Notes under the pieces: generated by a model
What the model was told of the DNA's origin: nothing
The model's input: only the letters and a program-made list of their open reading frames with translations
Database searches by the model: none
Part shown: piece by piece, positions 12,826-24,410 of the stretch
Numbering within the stretch: the first letter of the stretch is position 1
Layout: each line of letters begins with the position of its first letter
Assembly (NCBI GenBank): GCA_002633005.1
Contig: NMRA01000343.1
Coordinates: forward strand, 248,001-312,000
Direction of reading: 5' to 3'
Origin: Phoronis australis
Lineage: Eukaryota; Phoronida; Phoronidae
DNA: 64,000 bases
Position numbers and translations under genes: made by a program

Positions 12826-12969
12826 TTGTAAACGGGGACTTATGTGGTGCGTGTTGTTGGAATATGGTAGTTGAAACGCGCTCTCAACCTGAAGAGTTCG
12901 GTCATTGAAACCAACTTTTGATTTGGATCATTTACAGCTCTAAAAATAGTCTCAACTGATTAGTTCCTA

Positions 12970-13071
12970 TGCGCGCACCCACTCTAAAGTATAGGGGGCT
13001 CGAATATTTCGGTGTGCGGACCTTTTAGTGAAAGAAATCAACGAGGACTAAAAAAAACGGGGCCACTAGGT
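12970..13071. repeat. Module shared in inverse with 34796-34899
   Basis: About 100 bases, including GCGCGCACCC, TATAGGGGGCTCGAAT, GGACCTTTT and GAGGACTAAAAAAA. They match, in order and in reverse complement, the sequence at 34796-34899 inside the foldback element. The shared module shows that parts of that element are dispersed. Confidence 0.6.
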
Positions 13072-14700
13072 TCAGGCCCGCGAATTGTGCATCTGCGCCG
13101 ACTTCCCGTGGCATTTTGTGGTCTTTTGTCTCGTTTACTCGGACTTTTTTTGTTTCACTGAGGTCAACCTTTTTGCCCAATTCGCCATATTGGGGGGGGG
13201 GCGCAAATTAGCCGTGCTCGGTGCAAAATAGCCTGCCGTAAAAGCAGATTTCTCAGGGTATTATCAAATAGCTTCTAATTCAACTAAGGTAAAGTCTGAA
13301 ACCAATTTTAAAATAGGGACAAATAAATTATTGCCTTTTGTCAAAAACAAACTTATGATTTAGGCCAGTTACCGTTAGTAAGCTCGATTTCAATTCCTTG
13401 CACAGTTTTTGCTCAAACTGTCGTATTGGCTTCAGAAAAACTTTCTGGTCAATAGCATCAGACAAGGACATAAAAGCTATTTGTAGCAGCTGGTGACAGC
13501 CCCTTCACAAGAAACTAGAACACTATGGTTTTCGATGGTATTTTCGATCGTCGAGCAATAAAAACAGTAATGTGTGAACGCTACAAATGTCACTTTGAGT
13601 GGCACTTCACTGGATGTTTGAGTTACCCATAAACTCAGTGGCGTCTTCGCAAGCACTTTTACAGCCAACCCGCTAACTTCTAACTGAAGGACACGTCGCT
13701 TTAACGTCTCGTGGTAGAGTCAGAATGGACGTGTCTTAACAAATTTCATTTAAAATCGCTTAAGGTAGTGAGGAAATAAAATCACTGGCTGGCGAAAATG
13801 ACTCATTCTTGGACATTTCGCCTTCGGGTATGCGTCTGTCGGCTGACTAAAACGACAACGTTTTCATGGGTCTCAGTGATCTGTTAGCGTTTTTTCACGT
13901 GAATGTAATCCTACAGTAGGTTCACATAAATAGCGAAAGCGCTAGTGTTTTAGCCAATAGAAAGCTCAGTGTCCGCGATTAGCGCGGTCACTATCGCCCT
14001 GCAGCTATTAGTTTATTTCCTCACCAATCCCGAAACTGATGTCAAAACTCTGCCATGAATTTATATGACGATAAACACAGCCTGCTTATCTCGTCCAGGC
14101 GTACTTTGAAGTACCAAGTAGTCTGTAAGTATGACTTCTAAAGAACAATTTATAAAACAGATTATCTGGAAGTTACATAGGAATCCGAGACGCCATTTGC
14201 GAGATAAGTTGTTCCGAAATTACCCAAAATTGAGCATTCTTCTGGGGTCCTACAACCTTGAAGATACTCTTTTTACACTCACCAGTCTGGAACACATGAT
14301 GAGAGTTTCCTCAATCGAAAACTATCATTAAAATATAAACATTTCATATCATCTCTCAGCCCTGTTTGTGTTGCCTTGCTTTGTAATACGTTTAAAGTTG
14401 TTTTTAAAAATTGCCAGTGGGCAGGGTTTCTACGGAAACCTCCCATATATAGCGGCAGTAGAGTGAGTAACCGTAAATGCAGGAGTCAGGTGTCACTCAA
14501 TATGTCGGGCATTATGTTAGGTGGTGTTGCGCCACAAAAATAACAAAAAACAAACTAAAAAGTGATAAATTCAGTTACAAACTGTCTCTTTTCCTGATTA
14601 TACATGTACACACAGTTTTCCAGGAAGTCACTGGTGCTTGCTACAAATTTGAATATTCACGGTTTTAATGAGAGATAGTATAGACATATAGCCCATACAG
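13072..14700. other. Non-coding, nothing recognised
   Basis: No gene recognised. There is a poly-G run at 13192-13201. The 66-codon ORF at 14131-14331 has no recognisable features and I do not call it. Confidence 0.35.
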
Positions 14701-14705
14701 CGAGT

Positions 14706-14850
14706 CACCTGTTTACACATCACCAGTAATAGCACTATGTCACAGCCTCTCCATTGCAACTGGACACACTTCACTAGTAATAGTGCAGTGTCAGTCTCGC
14801 CATAGCAACTGTTCACACCTCACTAGACAGTATAAACTAGTGTTACACCG
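14706..14850. repeat. Degenerate tandem repeat, about 2.5 units
   Basis: Units of roughly 50-60 bp sharing TTCACACCTCACTAG-like and CCATTGCAACTG/CCATAGCAACTG motifs follow one another. Confidence 0.5.
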
Positions 14851-15985
14851 TATAGTAGTAAATTAAAGTACAACTTATCTATTATTTATTATCAGGACGG
14901 CCCCCGGATAAAAATCTCCTGTGTTCTTTAGGTAGAAAAACGCGTGGCTACAATGGCCTGGTTTTTTAGAAATATCCGGCTGATTCCAGAAGTGTCGGAA
15001 AATATCGCATACACGGATACTTCTCGAGTCTATCCAACCTGCCGTCGGAGTTGAAGTCCACACCACAGCAAAAAAATTGCTGGCATCAGAAAGTATAATA
15101 CAGTTATATGCAGTCGAAAAAATGAAAAACAAAATACTTGGAGAAAAATTTCGCCAAGTAACAACGTACCAATAAATAACAGGAATTTCAATTATGTGAA
15201 AACGTGAAAAGTGATTGACAGATGTTGCCGCATCGTGGACAAATATCACTAGGTTCAAGTTTCGCTGTGAGTTTCAGAACTTTCCTAATAGGACATGTAT
15301 GCTAACATGTTGTTTTGCGCTAGTCGTTTCTTGCTCGTCGTTCAAGTTTTCAGTCGTCGTTTAAGTGTTTTTAGCGGCAGTACTGGCGAAAACTCCAACG
15401 ACTAAGTTCTTGAACGGAGTGTTAAACGCCAATACAGTATCGCCCTCAAAGTAATTTCAGGCCATTTATTGTAAGTAGTCACAATTACAGTAAACGTTGA
15501 GAACTGAATGTGTTGATTGACGTTGCTTTTAAATAATAAATACGTCTGCGTGGCGGGAAGAAAATTGATGTTTTTGACAGAAGAGCATGGGTTAAGCGGC
15601 TTTGAGTTATGGAGCTTATCAGGTTTTCGGAACATTTACATAAACGCAAGACACTAGTGCAATAATGGGATGAAAGCAAATTGCAAATTGTTCCAATTTC
15701 TGGAAAGCACTGTCAGTGAGCATATGTAGGTATTCATATTATTGACTGCAAATTTCCGACTCCACTGCCTGTAACCAGATCAGCCTGCAACATATGTGGA
15801 GCTATTACCAGCTTGGCGTATACTGAGTCGACATCAACTTTGATACATATGAACGGCCATTCACCAAGGACAATGAGCGAGAGCGCAGAGATTCTGTTGT
15901 AGGAGGGGACCTTGTTGTTATAGAAGGACCTGAACCTAAGACTCAAGCTTCAATAAACAACTAGACAAAGAAGCGTTTTTCTCAC
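14851..15985. other. Non-coding, nothing recognised
   Basis: No gene or repeat recognised. Open frames on both strands are short, with no family resemblance. Confidence 0.35.
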
Positions 15986-17046
15986 CAAGGATTGTTCTAT
16001 TCGAGCAACTTCTACAGTCCGCTTCTAGATGGAAAACAAGTGTATTTGGGAGTGATGGGAGAGTGAACTCGGTACTAACTTCGTTGAAGATGGAGAAGTA
16101 TGCACACAATCAGTTCCATCTCTAAATTGTAATCACTCGGAAGCCGACACCAGAGTCACCCTTCATGTGATTGATACGGACAAGTGTACATCTGGCGACA
16201 TCGTCATAAGAGCTTATGACACCGACATTCTAGCGTTGCTTCTACACCATGTCCATCGAGTTACATCTACATGTACAGTGTGGATGGAGGTTGGGACTAG
16301 AGGACAAGGCGATCCTCGTTATGTAAACGTAACTAAGATTGTTACTGCGATAGGTCAAGCTATGTGTGATGCCTTCCCCGGCCTACTCGCGTTCACTGGT
16401 TGTGACTATAGGCCTACATCTGCATTTGAAAGGAAAGGAAAGCACAGACCATGTGCAATCGTGGCAAAAAATAACAAGTTCCAGAGAGCTTTTGCTTCAT
16501 TGAACCGCGATATCCCAACAGAAAAAGTCATCAAAATCTTACAGGATATTGTCTGTGTGTTGCACGGAGCACGGAAGTTTGTCTCACTCAAAACTGCACC
16601 GGTTCAACGTGGCTGACAAAACCTACACAAGAAAGACAAATGCTAAGCAATCATTTGAGAAGCTTAGAAGCATCGAGGGCAACAGTATTCCCCCTTGTGA
16701 AGCGGAACTAGCACTTCACGTGAATAGACTCGGTACATTTTGTTGCTTGACTATGGGGGTAACGCTCATTTCCAAATCTTGGACAAAACGCCCACCAATG
16801 GATGGGAAATGTTGACAGCGACTTTCGCATCATTTGGTTCAGTGGAGAACAAATGCATCCTGCGCTCATTCCACAGAATCAAGTTGAAACACAGCCAGAT
16901 GACAATGGTGACGATGCAAAGACATGATGGTATGGAGTGATGTGGACGAAGATCATGATCTTCCACCAAGAAAAATGGAATCATCTGGTAAAGAAAAAGA
17001 CGACGATCACGAGTTAGATGGTTGCAGTTACATCACAACAGAGTGA
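15986..17046 (+). pseudogene. Broken XPG/PIN-nuclease-like repeat-family gene
   Basis: The clearest part is open at about 16105-16616. It contains SEADTRVTLHVI, the acidic IVIRAYDTDILALLLHH segment, then VWMEVGTRG, RYVNVTKI and FTGCDYRPTSAFERKGK. This order (EADTR, DTD, GCDxTSAF-like, GKGK) is that of a multi-copy family in marine invertebrates, with acidic residues reminiscent of XPG/PIN-type nucleases. The frame then shifts: 16549-16740 continues with SIPPCEAELALHVNRL, 16780-16850 with TNGWEM, and a final acidic tail stops at 17046. Upstream of 16100 the match is also out of frame. At least two frameshifts make it non-functional. Another piece of the same family lies at 34935-35173. The nuclease assignment is inference from motif order only. 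Confidence 0.6.
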
Positions 17047-17229
17047 ATTTTACCTTTTGGATTTCGGTTTAATCACATGAACCAATAGACTGTGTCATGC
17101 ATCACAAGCCCGTGTTCTGCCAATAGATGTGATTCAAGTAGCTCAGCTTCAATATGAAGACAGCTTAATTAGTGACCCCAGGTGTTCCTTCAATTCCGTT
17201 TTTGTTCATTTTCATTGTATTTGAGAGTA

Positions 17230-18010
17230 AGTCGTTACTAGTTCATTAGTAGGTTTTGTTATTAATAACTCCCGAATGTTTCATGTCTTAAGTTGTATTT
17301 TATCTACAGAAGTAATCAAAATTGTATTTTCCTCTTTTATACTAGTTCATTTTTGGGTCTTCTCTTCCCTCGGGGTTCAAGCAACCCCGTCTTATCAGCA
17401 AACCCCAGGAAAAATTGCATCTTAAGTTGTGGATATGGTGTCCATAGTTACTAAACTGTCTTTCGAAAAGAGAATTTTTGTTGCATTTAAAAAGTTTAAA
17501 TTAATCGTTAATTGGTCGTTAATTAATAAGTGTCTTAATTAACAACACAAGAGTTTTTCATGTCGTAACTGGTATTTTTGTTCATTTGAAATCATATTTT
17601 ATCCATAGTAGTAATCAAAATTTTCGCATTTCCTCTTTCATACAAGTTCATTTTTGGGGTCCCCTTTGCCCCTGGGATCAAAACACCCCCCGTCTTATCT
17701 GCAAACCCCAGGAAAAAATCACGTCTTGAGTTGTGGATATGGTGTCCAGAGTTGCTAAACTATCTTTTGGAAAAATAATTTTTTGTTGCACTTAAAAGTT
17801 TAAATAAATCGTTAATTGGTCGTTAATTAGTAGGCGTCTTAATTAATAACCCCAGGCATTTTCGCGTCTTAAGTTGCATCACTTTAATTTGGGTGGTGAT
17901 TAGAATTAAATAAACTTGAAACGGATGTTGCACTCGAAATTTTAATTAAATGAATTTTTGGGCCCTCTTTTGGATCCCACAGGGACCCAAAGCCCATGTT
18001 TGCGCAACTT
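17230..18010. repeat. Array of ~300-bp tandem repeats (two full, one partial)
   Basis: Segments such as CGTCTTATCAGCAAACCCCA, GTTGTGGATATGGTGTCCA, TTTTTGTTGCA and TCGTTAATTGGTCGTTAATTA recur at a spacing of about 302 bases (for example 17400 and 17703). A third, shorter unit begins near 17935. The array directly follows the broken nuclease-like gene and may be the subterminal region of the same element. Confidence 0.65.
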
Positions 18011-19960
18011 AATACGCCCCTTTCCTTCAATGGTAGGTGATTTACAATACAATTAGGCACTCAAAGTGTTTGCACTCAAAAGTGTGAATAAAGTCTTGCT
18101 CGCTCTCCAACTAAGTCATCTCGCGTGTGTACATGTCTTGCTTACTGTCTTGAGCACTGTTCAGTAACTATATTGTGCGAGAGAATAAGTTTCGGCTTTA
18201 ATAACCGCTTACAGGGGTTTGCTCCGATGAATAACGGGATCAAACTGGTTCGCAAAATCCGGGACTCATGCATGTGACTATTTCTCTAAAATTTGTCCGT
18301 CAAAAGGGGGAATACGCGCCCGGCGAGGGGGGAAACTGAAGGCATGACAGAAGATTGTTCGGGGGCAAGCCAAGTGGCGCCGCATGGAATATTTAATTGG
18401 GCACGTGCCCTGAGTTATATGCTAAACACAGAGCCTGTGGACGAGCATCTTGGAGTAAAGACTGTTATTGATGTTTGAGATACGGTAACTCTTGACGTAT
18501 TTAGCTTATAATACGACAGACAAGTGAAAGCTTAGTTTGTCAAAAATTTCCACAAAAAACGAGTTTTTCTATCATTAGCTGAGTGTGTCATGCAAATGTC
18601 ATAAAAATGGTATAAGTCCCATTATTTACAGCTTTTGAAAAATATCTTTTGTTTATGTAGAGAATTATACGCGTTATGTGTTCGAAGAAAAGACCAACCT
18701 ACATGTGTCCAGCGAAAAACCTACAGTAGTCAAACCACAACCGACCCGTTCTATTGATCGAAACGCTTATAATCTATTGTACTCCGGCGAGGCAACTGAT
18801 ATCCTTGCATTCGTGGACTTTCTTGCCATTATTTGAGTGCCGAATTTCGCAATCGTGCATTATGTGTGCCACTGCGCTGTGTATCGCGCTTCGAGAGTGG
18901 CGAGCTCCAGGCAGCCATAAATGTGAGGGGATTAGGTGAAAGGTCAAGTGTGCCTCGTTTAAAGTTCAACTGGAAAGTAGCACTGACGCAATAAAAATAA
19001 AAGTATGTGCCATCCGCATTATTTCCATTACCGGACATTTAGGTGTGACAGGCTCTTGTTAGAATACCTGTAATACTTCATTGGGGATATGATGGTGCAT
19101 TAATCCTCTCCCCAGACCATCCCCGCACTTGTTATAAACTTCAACTATATATAAAAAATAAAAACAGACGTGACAATTACAAGTCGCTGGACCCGAGTTT
19201 GGCGAACCCGATTTTTTGTAGGTTATACATAAAAAAGAATCACGATACGTGTACAGAAAATACCCAAAGCTCAGTTAACTGTTAGTTTCTCTAGTTTTCC
19301 GAGAAAGCAAAACTATTCAGGGTACATGTACAATGAACCATTACTGTTGTAATCGACAGTAAGAATTCTTTGATGCAATCTGAATCAGGTGAATAACACC
19401 TTCTAACTGTTGCCCTTCGCCTATTTGCAGGATAATTCTCTTTTCATTTTTAATGGGAAAATCATGTTTATTCATTATGAATATATTTTGTAGTGTTGGC
19501 AGAAATCAGTCATTTCTATCAGTCTGAGCATCCACGCAAATTAGTGCATCATGCCTGTAGGGGCGTGCGAGGGTACCCTCGGGTAACTTCATAATTTCAC
19601 TAACCCCTCTGGCGTGGAATGGTTTGAAAACTGTGTCAATCAATAAAATTTTTCACTTCTGGTGATCAGCAAGTGTCTATTTTTCCTCTACAAATTCTAC
19701 ATAAAAAGAATCAGCAAAATTGATGGTTAATAAAATGAATAGTCAACGGCGGTGCCAAGAATCCAAACTTGGATTATGAAAAAATGCTGCAGGTGAATAC
19801 ATGTGAGACCGAAGAAAAGCATTCCACAGATATCACGGATGTCACCAGCACTCAAGCTTTGAAGTTATAACTCGTACAGAAAACAAATGACGGCAGGCTA
19901 CGTCATTTCTATTTTTAGAAGTTACTCATAGCGCGCGCGCGCCCGGGACAAAGAGTTTCA
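18011..19960. other. Non-coding with one hairpin-family arm
   Basis: At 18240-18290 lies CAAACTGGTTCGCAAAATCC followed by GGGACTCATG and GTGACTATT, an arm of the hairpin MITE family seen complete at 55436-55537. No gene recognised. A GC alternating run (GCGCGCGCGC) lies just downstream, at about 19930-19942. Confidence 0.4.
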
Positions 19961-19973
19961 GCGTCACCTGCTG

Positions 19974-19983
19974 TATATATAAA
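19974..19983 (+). promoter_or_regulatory. TATA box of the 20-kb gene
   Basis: TATATATAAA lies 111 bases before the chosen ATG at 20085. Transcription would start near 20005-20015 and give a 5' UTR of about 70-80 bases. The position and the clean downstream gene model support it. Confidence 0.5.
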
Positions 19984-20084
19984 CGTTTTTAGCTATAAAG
20001 GTTGATTTGACAAACTCTAACTGTCGGCTTGCCACACTAACCCATTGTCTTTTTTGGCTTTCAACGTCGCGTTGGTGGTTAAAG

Positions 20085-20334
20085 ATGAAAGTCTTCACAC
20101 TTTTGCTTTTCGCAGCCCTTTCCTTCGCCTGTTGTTTTGGCCAGGTTCACCGTGACGAAGGCGACAGGCTGCATAAGACTGCCCCTCATGGTCATGAGAA
20201 GGACGACGACATCTGGGCAAATGAAGACGATCACGAGTGGCACACTGATGAAGAATGCACGCGATGTTTGATCCGCAGGAATCAAACAAAAAGTTTGAGT
20301 CCATGGAAAAACATCACGACAGTGCATTTGAAAG
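20085..20334 (+). CDS. Exon 1 of the membrane glycoprotein gene
   Basis: Encodes residues 1-83 plus one base: signal peptide, acidic/histidine-rich stretch and CTRC motif. It ends AAAG before the donor GTGAGC. Confidence 0.75.
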
Positions 20335-22977
20335 GTGAGCACGGAACAAAATGACAGTTGCGTCTTGAGCAACTCACCGTGACTACGAAAAGCAGACGAG
20401 AATCTTAAATAGCTAGTGCCTTAGTCAGAACCTGAACTCGTTCGAAATTTGTACAAATCGCATAATATTATTTTCATTTTTATTCTCAACACTCCTGCTT
20501 CTAGTCTCAGTCTTTGGCAAGATTTTATCAGGAAAATATTCATGAAAAATTGTAGAGTTTGAGTGACGACTGGAGTAGTGACGGCTGGATCGGAATAAAC
20601 ATTGAGGAATTATTACAGTTTTTCCAAATGAAATATTGAAAGCAACCTTATTCTTTTATGTGAATATCGTCACGTGACCATATTCTTCCATTTCACTTTA
20701 TTTTCAGTCTAGGAAAGCTGCAAAAATTTAAAACAAAATTGATAATTGTAGCGACTAATCGCAAAGGTCTACTGACTCTACTAAAAGTATACGCTGGGTA
20801 GGCCTCAGCATGACGCAGACAAAACCGTCGGAATTAAATTCCCGCGAAGATGACAGTTGTTCACTAAGCTTGTCGTGCGATTGTGACACTCCGCACGCGC
20901 TTACCCAGTGTTTGGATAGTAGACAGTAATTCCGCTAGAAACAAACAATAGCGAGTAAGCAAACAAAATTTCGCAACATAACTTGGATCATTTTTATTTT
21001 GGGAACACGTTTTGATGACGTCAGAGTTTAAATTGAAACGATGTATTCTTTTCCCATCGATTTTCGTTGAGTACTTGTTTGACTTGTGGAACTACAAAAC
21101 ATTAAACAACTGATTATTTTTTGCCATAGCAACTTTGTTAGCCCTGGAAAACTAGAACATCAACGTAACTTGTATTTTAAGGCGTTTTCTCAAATTAACA
21201 ATTTAGCTGAAATCAATTGAGCGACGCCTTAATTTAAACAAAAATGTCTACAGTTTTAACAACAACAAAAAACATTTACATGATGCATCATGGATAGAAC
21301 ACCACCTCAGGCGTGCGTTAAAAAGTGTGCGTGGAATATTCTAATGAAAACAAATAATCGGATTTCAACGTCAAAGTTGTCGAAACATCTGAAGTTTCAA
21401 GACACCATACAAAAACGACGCACGCTTCAGTTGCTTTTTACGTTATTAGTACGTCGAAATGCATACTACGTTTGACCATGATATACTTTAATTAAATGTT
21501 TCTATTTCTTTGTGCAGACCACCACAATCATTTCCGCTACAATTTCACGTTCTCGCGCTCCATGTGCTGTTACAAAGTCCACTTCTTCTCCAACGATGTG
21601 ATTGGACAGCTGAAGGACGACATGACCTGCGAGCAGCGCGCGCAGCCAAGGCCGCGCTTTTACCTGTTGGATCTGTCTCCGGAGATAACGTCCACTTCTC
21701 AGCATTGGTGCAAGGTGAATAAAATTGATGCCGAGGAACTAAACATTATAGTTGACTTGGTCTGAGTTTTTTTTTGTAAACTATTTTGCCTCATACAGCG
21801 CCATTTAGCAGTTCAAATTCAAAGTGAAATATCTAACGACTTTGCGGCAGAGTATCCGATAACAAGAACAACTAATTAAAAAATCCAATCGGTTTTATGG
21901 TCGAAAAAACACATTTTGGTCCCGAGAGAAATCGTGCGCCCAAAACAAACTGATGGTGATCACGTAAATCTTTCACGAATACATAGAGATCGGGATGTGG
22001 AATCATTCAGGCCAAAAATAAAAACAAAAAAAACAAAAACAAAAAAACAGAAAGGGCATGGAGCTTTAAAACTCAATTCCGAAACCACTGCGCCATGGCT
22101 TTCGTTTGTTTTTTAATATAGATATGAGTGGGTCATTTTGAAATTCACTTTAAACCATAATCCCAGATAATTTATACTCAAACAGGAATCCAGTAACCAG
22201 TATTCACAACAGAGTTGAAGGAACATCGAAACACCCTTTGTACACGCCAGTCATTACCAGAAGTTCGGTAAAAAATCATTGGAAATATTAAAGGTGGTGG
22301 TTGCTTCGTCACATTTTAGCGATGTCAAGTGGTACCTTAAGCATTCTCGTTTCACATGGCCATTTTTATGACGTCCACAGCGTACTTTGCGAGACGCAGG
22401 CGCCGACCCACTTCTTCCTCAAAGGGTAGGTTTTATTCGCTCGTAAAATCGGGATAATTTAGTCATCATTGAATTCTTAAGCATGTTGGGAACTTTATAT
22501 TTCTTACTTTTTTTAATCTGCCAGGTTTTCCGCGACGAAAAGGGAAGAGTAAACGTCACATGTGGAGGTATCTTGAGATTCGACCCATCCAATCAGCGAT
22601 CGAACATCTGGCACGTGTTCGCGAGCAAATGCGGGTCTCGTGAAGGCGTGGAGATGACCTATTCCTTGAATTTTACGTCGGAAAAGGACAAATGCCGCTG
22701 GAAAAAAGCGATGGCAGAAGAGAAACAGGCGTGGTACATGAACAATACCCTGGGCAGAGCGTTCCGGAATGCTACTAAAGAGTATGACGAATTACACGAG
22801 CAATACCCTATTGCTGTTGACGGAATGTTGACCATAGCGGTCTTTACTGGATTAAATACGTTGTTCATCCTTGTAGGATTTACAGTCGTTTTTGTAATGC
22901 TGATAAAAGTAAAGTCTCAGAAGAAACGAGGGAATGAATACGCATCTTACAACCCAGAGCAGAAAGTGCCTTTGTAA
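20085..22977 (+). CDS. Single-pass membrane glycoprotein, GPR180/TMEM145-like ectodomain (three exons)
   Basis: The exons 20085-20334, 21518-21714 and 22525-22977 join in phase, with GT donors and AG acceptors, to a 299-residue protein ending in TAA. Residues 1-19 are a signal peptide (hydrophobic LLLFAALSFACC). Residues 21-57 are rich in His, Asp and Glu, and CTRC lies at 58-61. Sequons are seen at 66, 76, 92, 159, 198, 222 and 231. Residues 250-276 form one membrane helix, followed by a basic cytosolic tail of about 23 residues. The part around 161-198 (VTCGGILRF, IWHVFASKCG, YSLNFTS) resembles in spacing the C…G…WW…SKCG…Y…LTN pattern of the GPR180/TMEM145 ectodomain, but those proteins have seven helices. 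The upstream alternative start has no ATG. Intron 1 (20335-21517) and intron 2 (21715-22524) hold nothing recognised. The gene structure is well supported; the family assignment is tentative. Confidence 0.75.
21518..21714 (+). CDS. Exon 2 of the membrane glycoprotein gene
   Basis: Follows the acceptor TTTCTTTGTGCAG. It encodes residues 84-149 (starting DHHNHFRYNFTF, with CC at 100-101) and ends HWCK before GTGAAT. The third-position G/C bias is higher than in the surrounding introns. Confidence 0.75.
22525..22977 (+). CDS. Exon 3 (last) of the membrane glycoprotein gene
   Basis: Follows the acceptor TTTTTTTAATCTGCCAG. It encodes residues 150-299: cysteine-containing ectodomain end, membrane helix (GMLTIAVFTGLNTLFILVGF and on) and tail ending EQKVPL, with TAA at 22975-22977. 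Confidence 0.8.
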   Translation, partial: VFRDEKGRVNVTCGGILRFDPSNQRSNIWHVFASKCGSREGVEMTYSLNFTSEKDKCRWKKAMAEEKQAWYMNNTLGRAFRNATKEYDELHEQYPIAVDGMLTIAVFTGLNTLFILVGFTVVFVMLIKVKSQKKRGNEYASYNPEQKVPL

Positions 22978-24409
22978 ATGTTCAGAGATTAAGTAAATGG
23001 TTAACTAAAAGTAAACAGTAAGAAAAGGTTTTCGATTTGATCATTCGTAAATATCATGGAAGTAATGACTGTACTCCCCATTTTAGCGTGCGTTCAACTG
23101 GAAATTTCATGAGACATTCACCTCATTAGAGTACGTAACTGCAACAATGCTTTTTCAATAACAGCTTGAAGTTCCTAGAGAAGTCTCGAAACACAAGTAT
23201 GAGACAACAAACTAAGGAAAGCATTTGTGTTCAACTACGATAATGTATTAGTTTCCAAAAACTCGTCATGTGCGTACATGCGTATTTGTTTCCTTATACA
23301 TCCTTGTGGAGGTATCTGAGGATGTCCTGTGGTAAATTTCATGTATTATAAAATAATATAAAGATGTCGAAAGCATCAACAGCGGCAGCGACGGCGGAAG
23401 CGGCAGATAGTGACACAAATAAAATAATCACCGTAATTATAAATTGATAATACTTGTCTTAAAGCTTTTAAAATACTGTGAGTGCACTCGAAAATAAATG
23501 TAGTCTATATTTGTACCAATAAAGTCTTGTCTGACTTCCAGATACGTATATCATGTGTTTTTACTGTGGTATCCATACTAGAGAGGTAAGGTGCAAGTCA
23601 CGAGTGAGCTACATACATGTATTTCCATTCACGCGCTCGACCGTGACTCAATATTTTGATGTCGAGCACAATATTTTTTCAATTGTAAAAACGAAATCCG
23701 ACTTTTTGTAACAAAATGAGTGTTTTCAACAAAAAATTAGAAACAACACGTCAACCGCAGTCAGAAATAATCCCGTCCGGTGTTGGCGAGATTCACACAA
23801 GCAAAAATTTAAGAAAATTTGGTCGAATCTCAAAATTCCAACGATATGCGCTACGGCAATTCGTGAGCATACTTTTCGAAAAATGGGCAGAGATTTTCTT
23901 TTCAATGTTTGACTGAAAACCTTTTAATACATTCATCTTATCACTGAGAAACCATTTGTAGGAGACATTTGACAAACAATTTTTAGTGTTTTGAGAGCAC
24001 AAAAACGTCAAAGTGCCTCTCTCTACGGCCATGTGTGTAATTCTAGTGTGTAACGGGCCGAATTGACAATGACGACGTACAATTTCTTTCGTTTTTGAGA
24101 GGCGTTGAACATTTTTTGTGGGAATCGTTTGAATATCGCACCGCACAGCAGTGACAATTTGACCGCATGATGTTATCGGAAAAAAATATTAGAAAACACT
24201 TGAAAATATCCCATAACGCAGAACGCTGTCCACGAGCACTCTATAGCCACTAAATAATTTCATGAGGTTGGTTTACACAACCAAGCAAAACGTTGTACCT
24301 TGACAGTTTCGGCTACTCATAGTAGCCATCTTCGGAAGCTATTGGAAACTAGGTAGCTTGGTGATGGTACTGATCCAAATTTTAGATAACTTATAACCCT
24401 CCCCCCCCC
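22974..24409. repeat. First copy of a 1.4-kb near-identical duplication
   Basis: Runs from the last codon of the membrane glycoprotein gene to a poly-C run. It is repeated, nearly identical, at 24411-25854 with only substitutions and small indels. The copies meet at a single N, so this is probably an unmerged contig overlap, not a biological duplication. Confidence 0.85.
23418..23523 (+). terminator. Poly(A) signals of the membrane glycoprotein gene
   Basis: AATAAA occurs at 23418-23423, 23493-23498 and 23518-23523, giving a 3' UTR of about 450-570 bases. The last is followed by a GT/T-rich stretch (GTCTTGTCTG), the usual downstream element. A GCN-type trinucleotide run (CAGCGGCAGCG…) lies in the UTR at about 23375-23408. 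Confidence 0.5.
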
Positions 24410-24410
24410 N
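24410..24410. other. Single N at the junction of duplicated contig ends
   Basis: Stands exactly between a poly-C run and the start of the second copy of the duplicated sequence. Confidence 0.9.

Noticed and set aside
17230-18010. Considered as a CRISPR array
   Set aside because: Units are about 300 bp, contiguous and degenerate, in a eukaryotic genome; this is ordinary tandem repetition.
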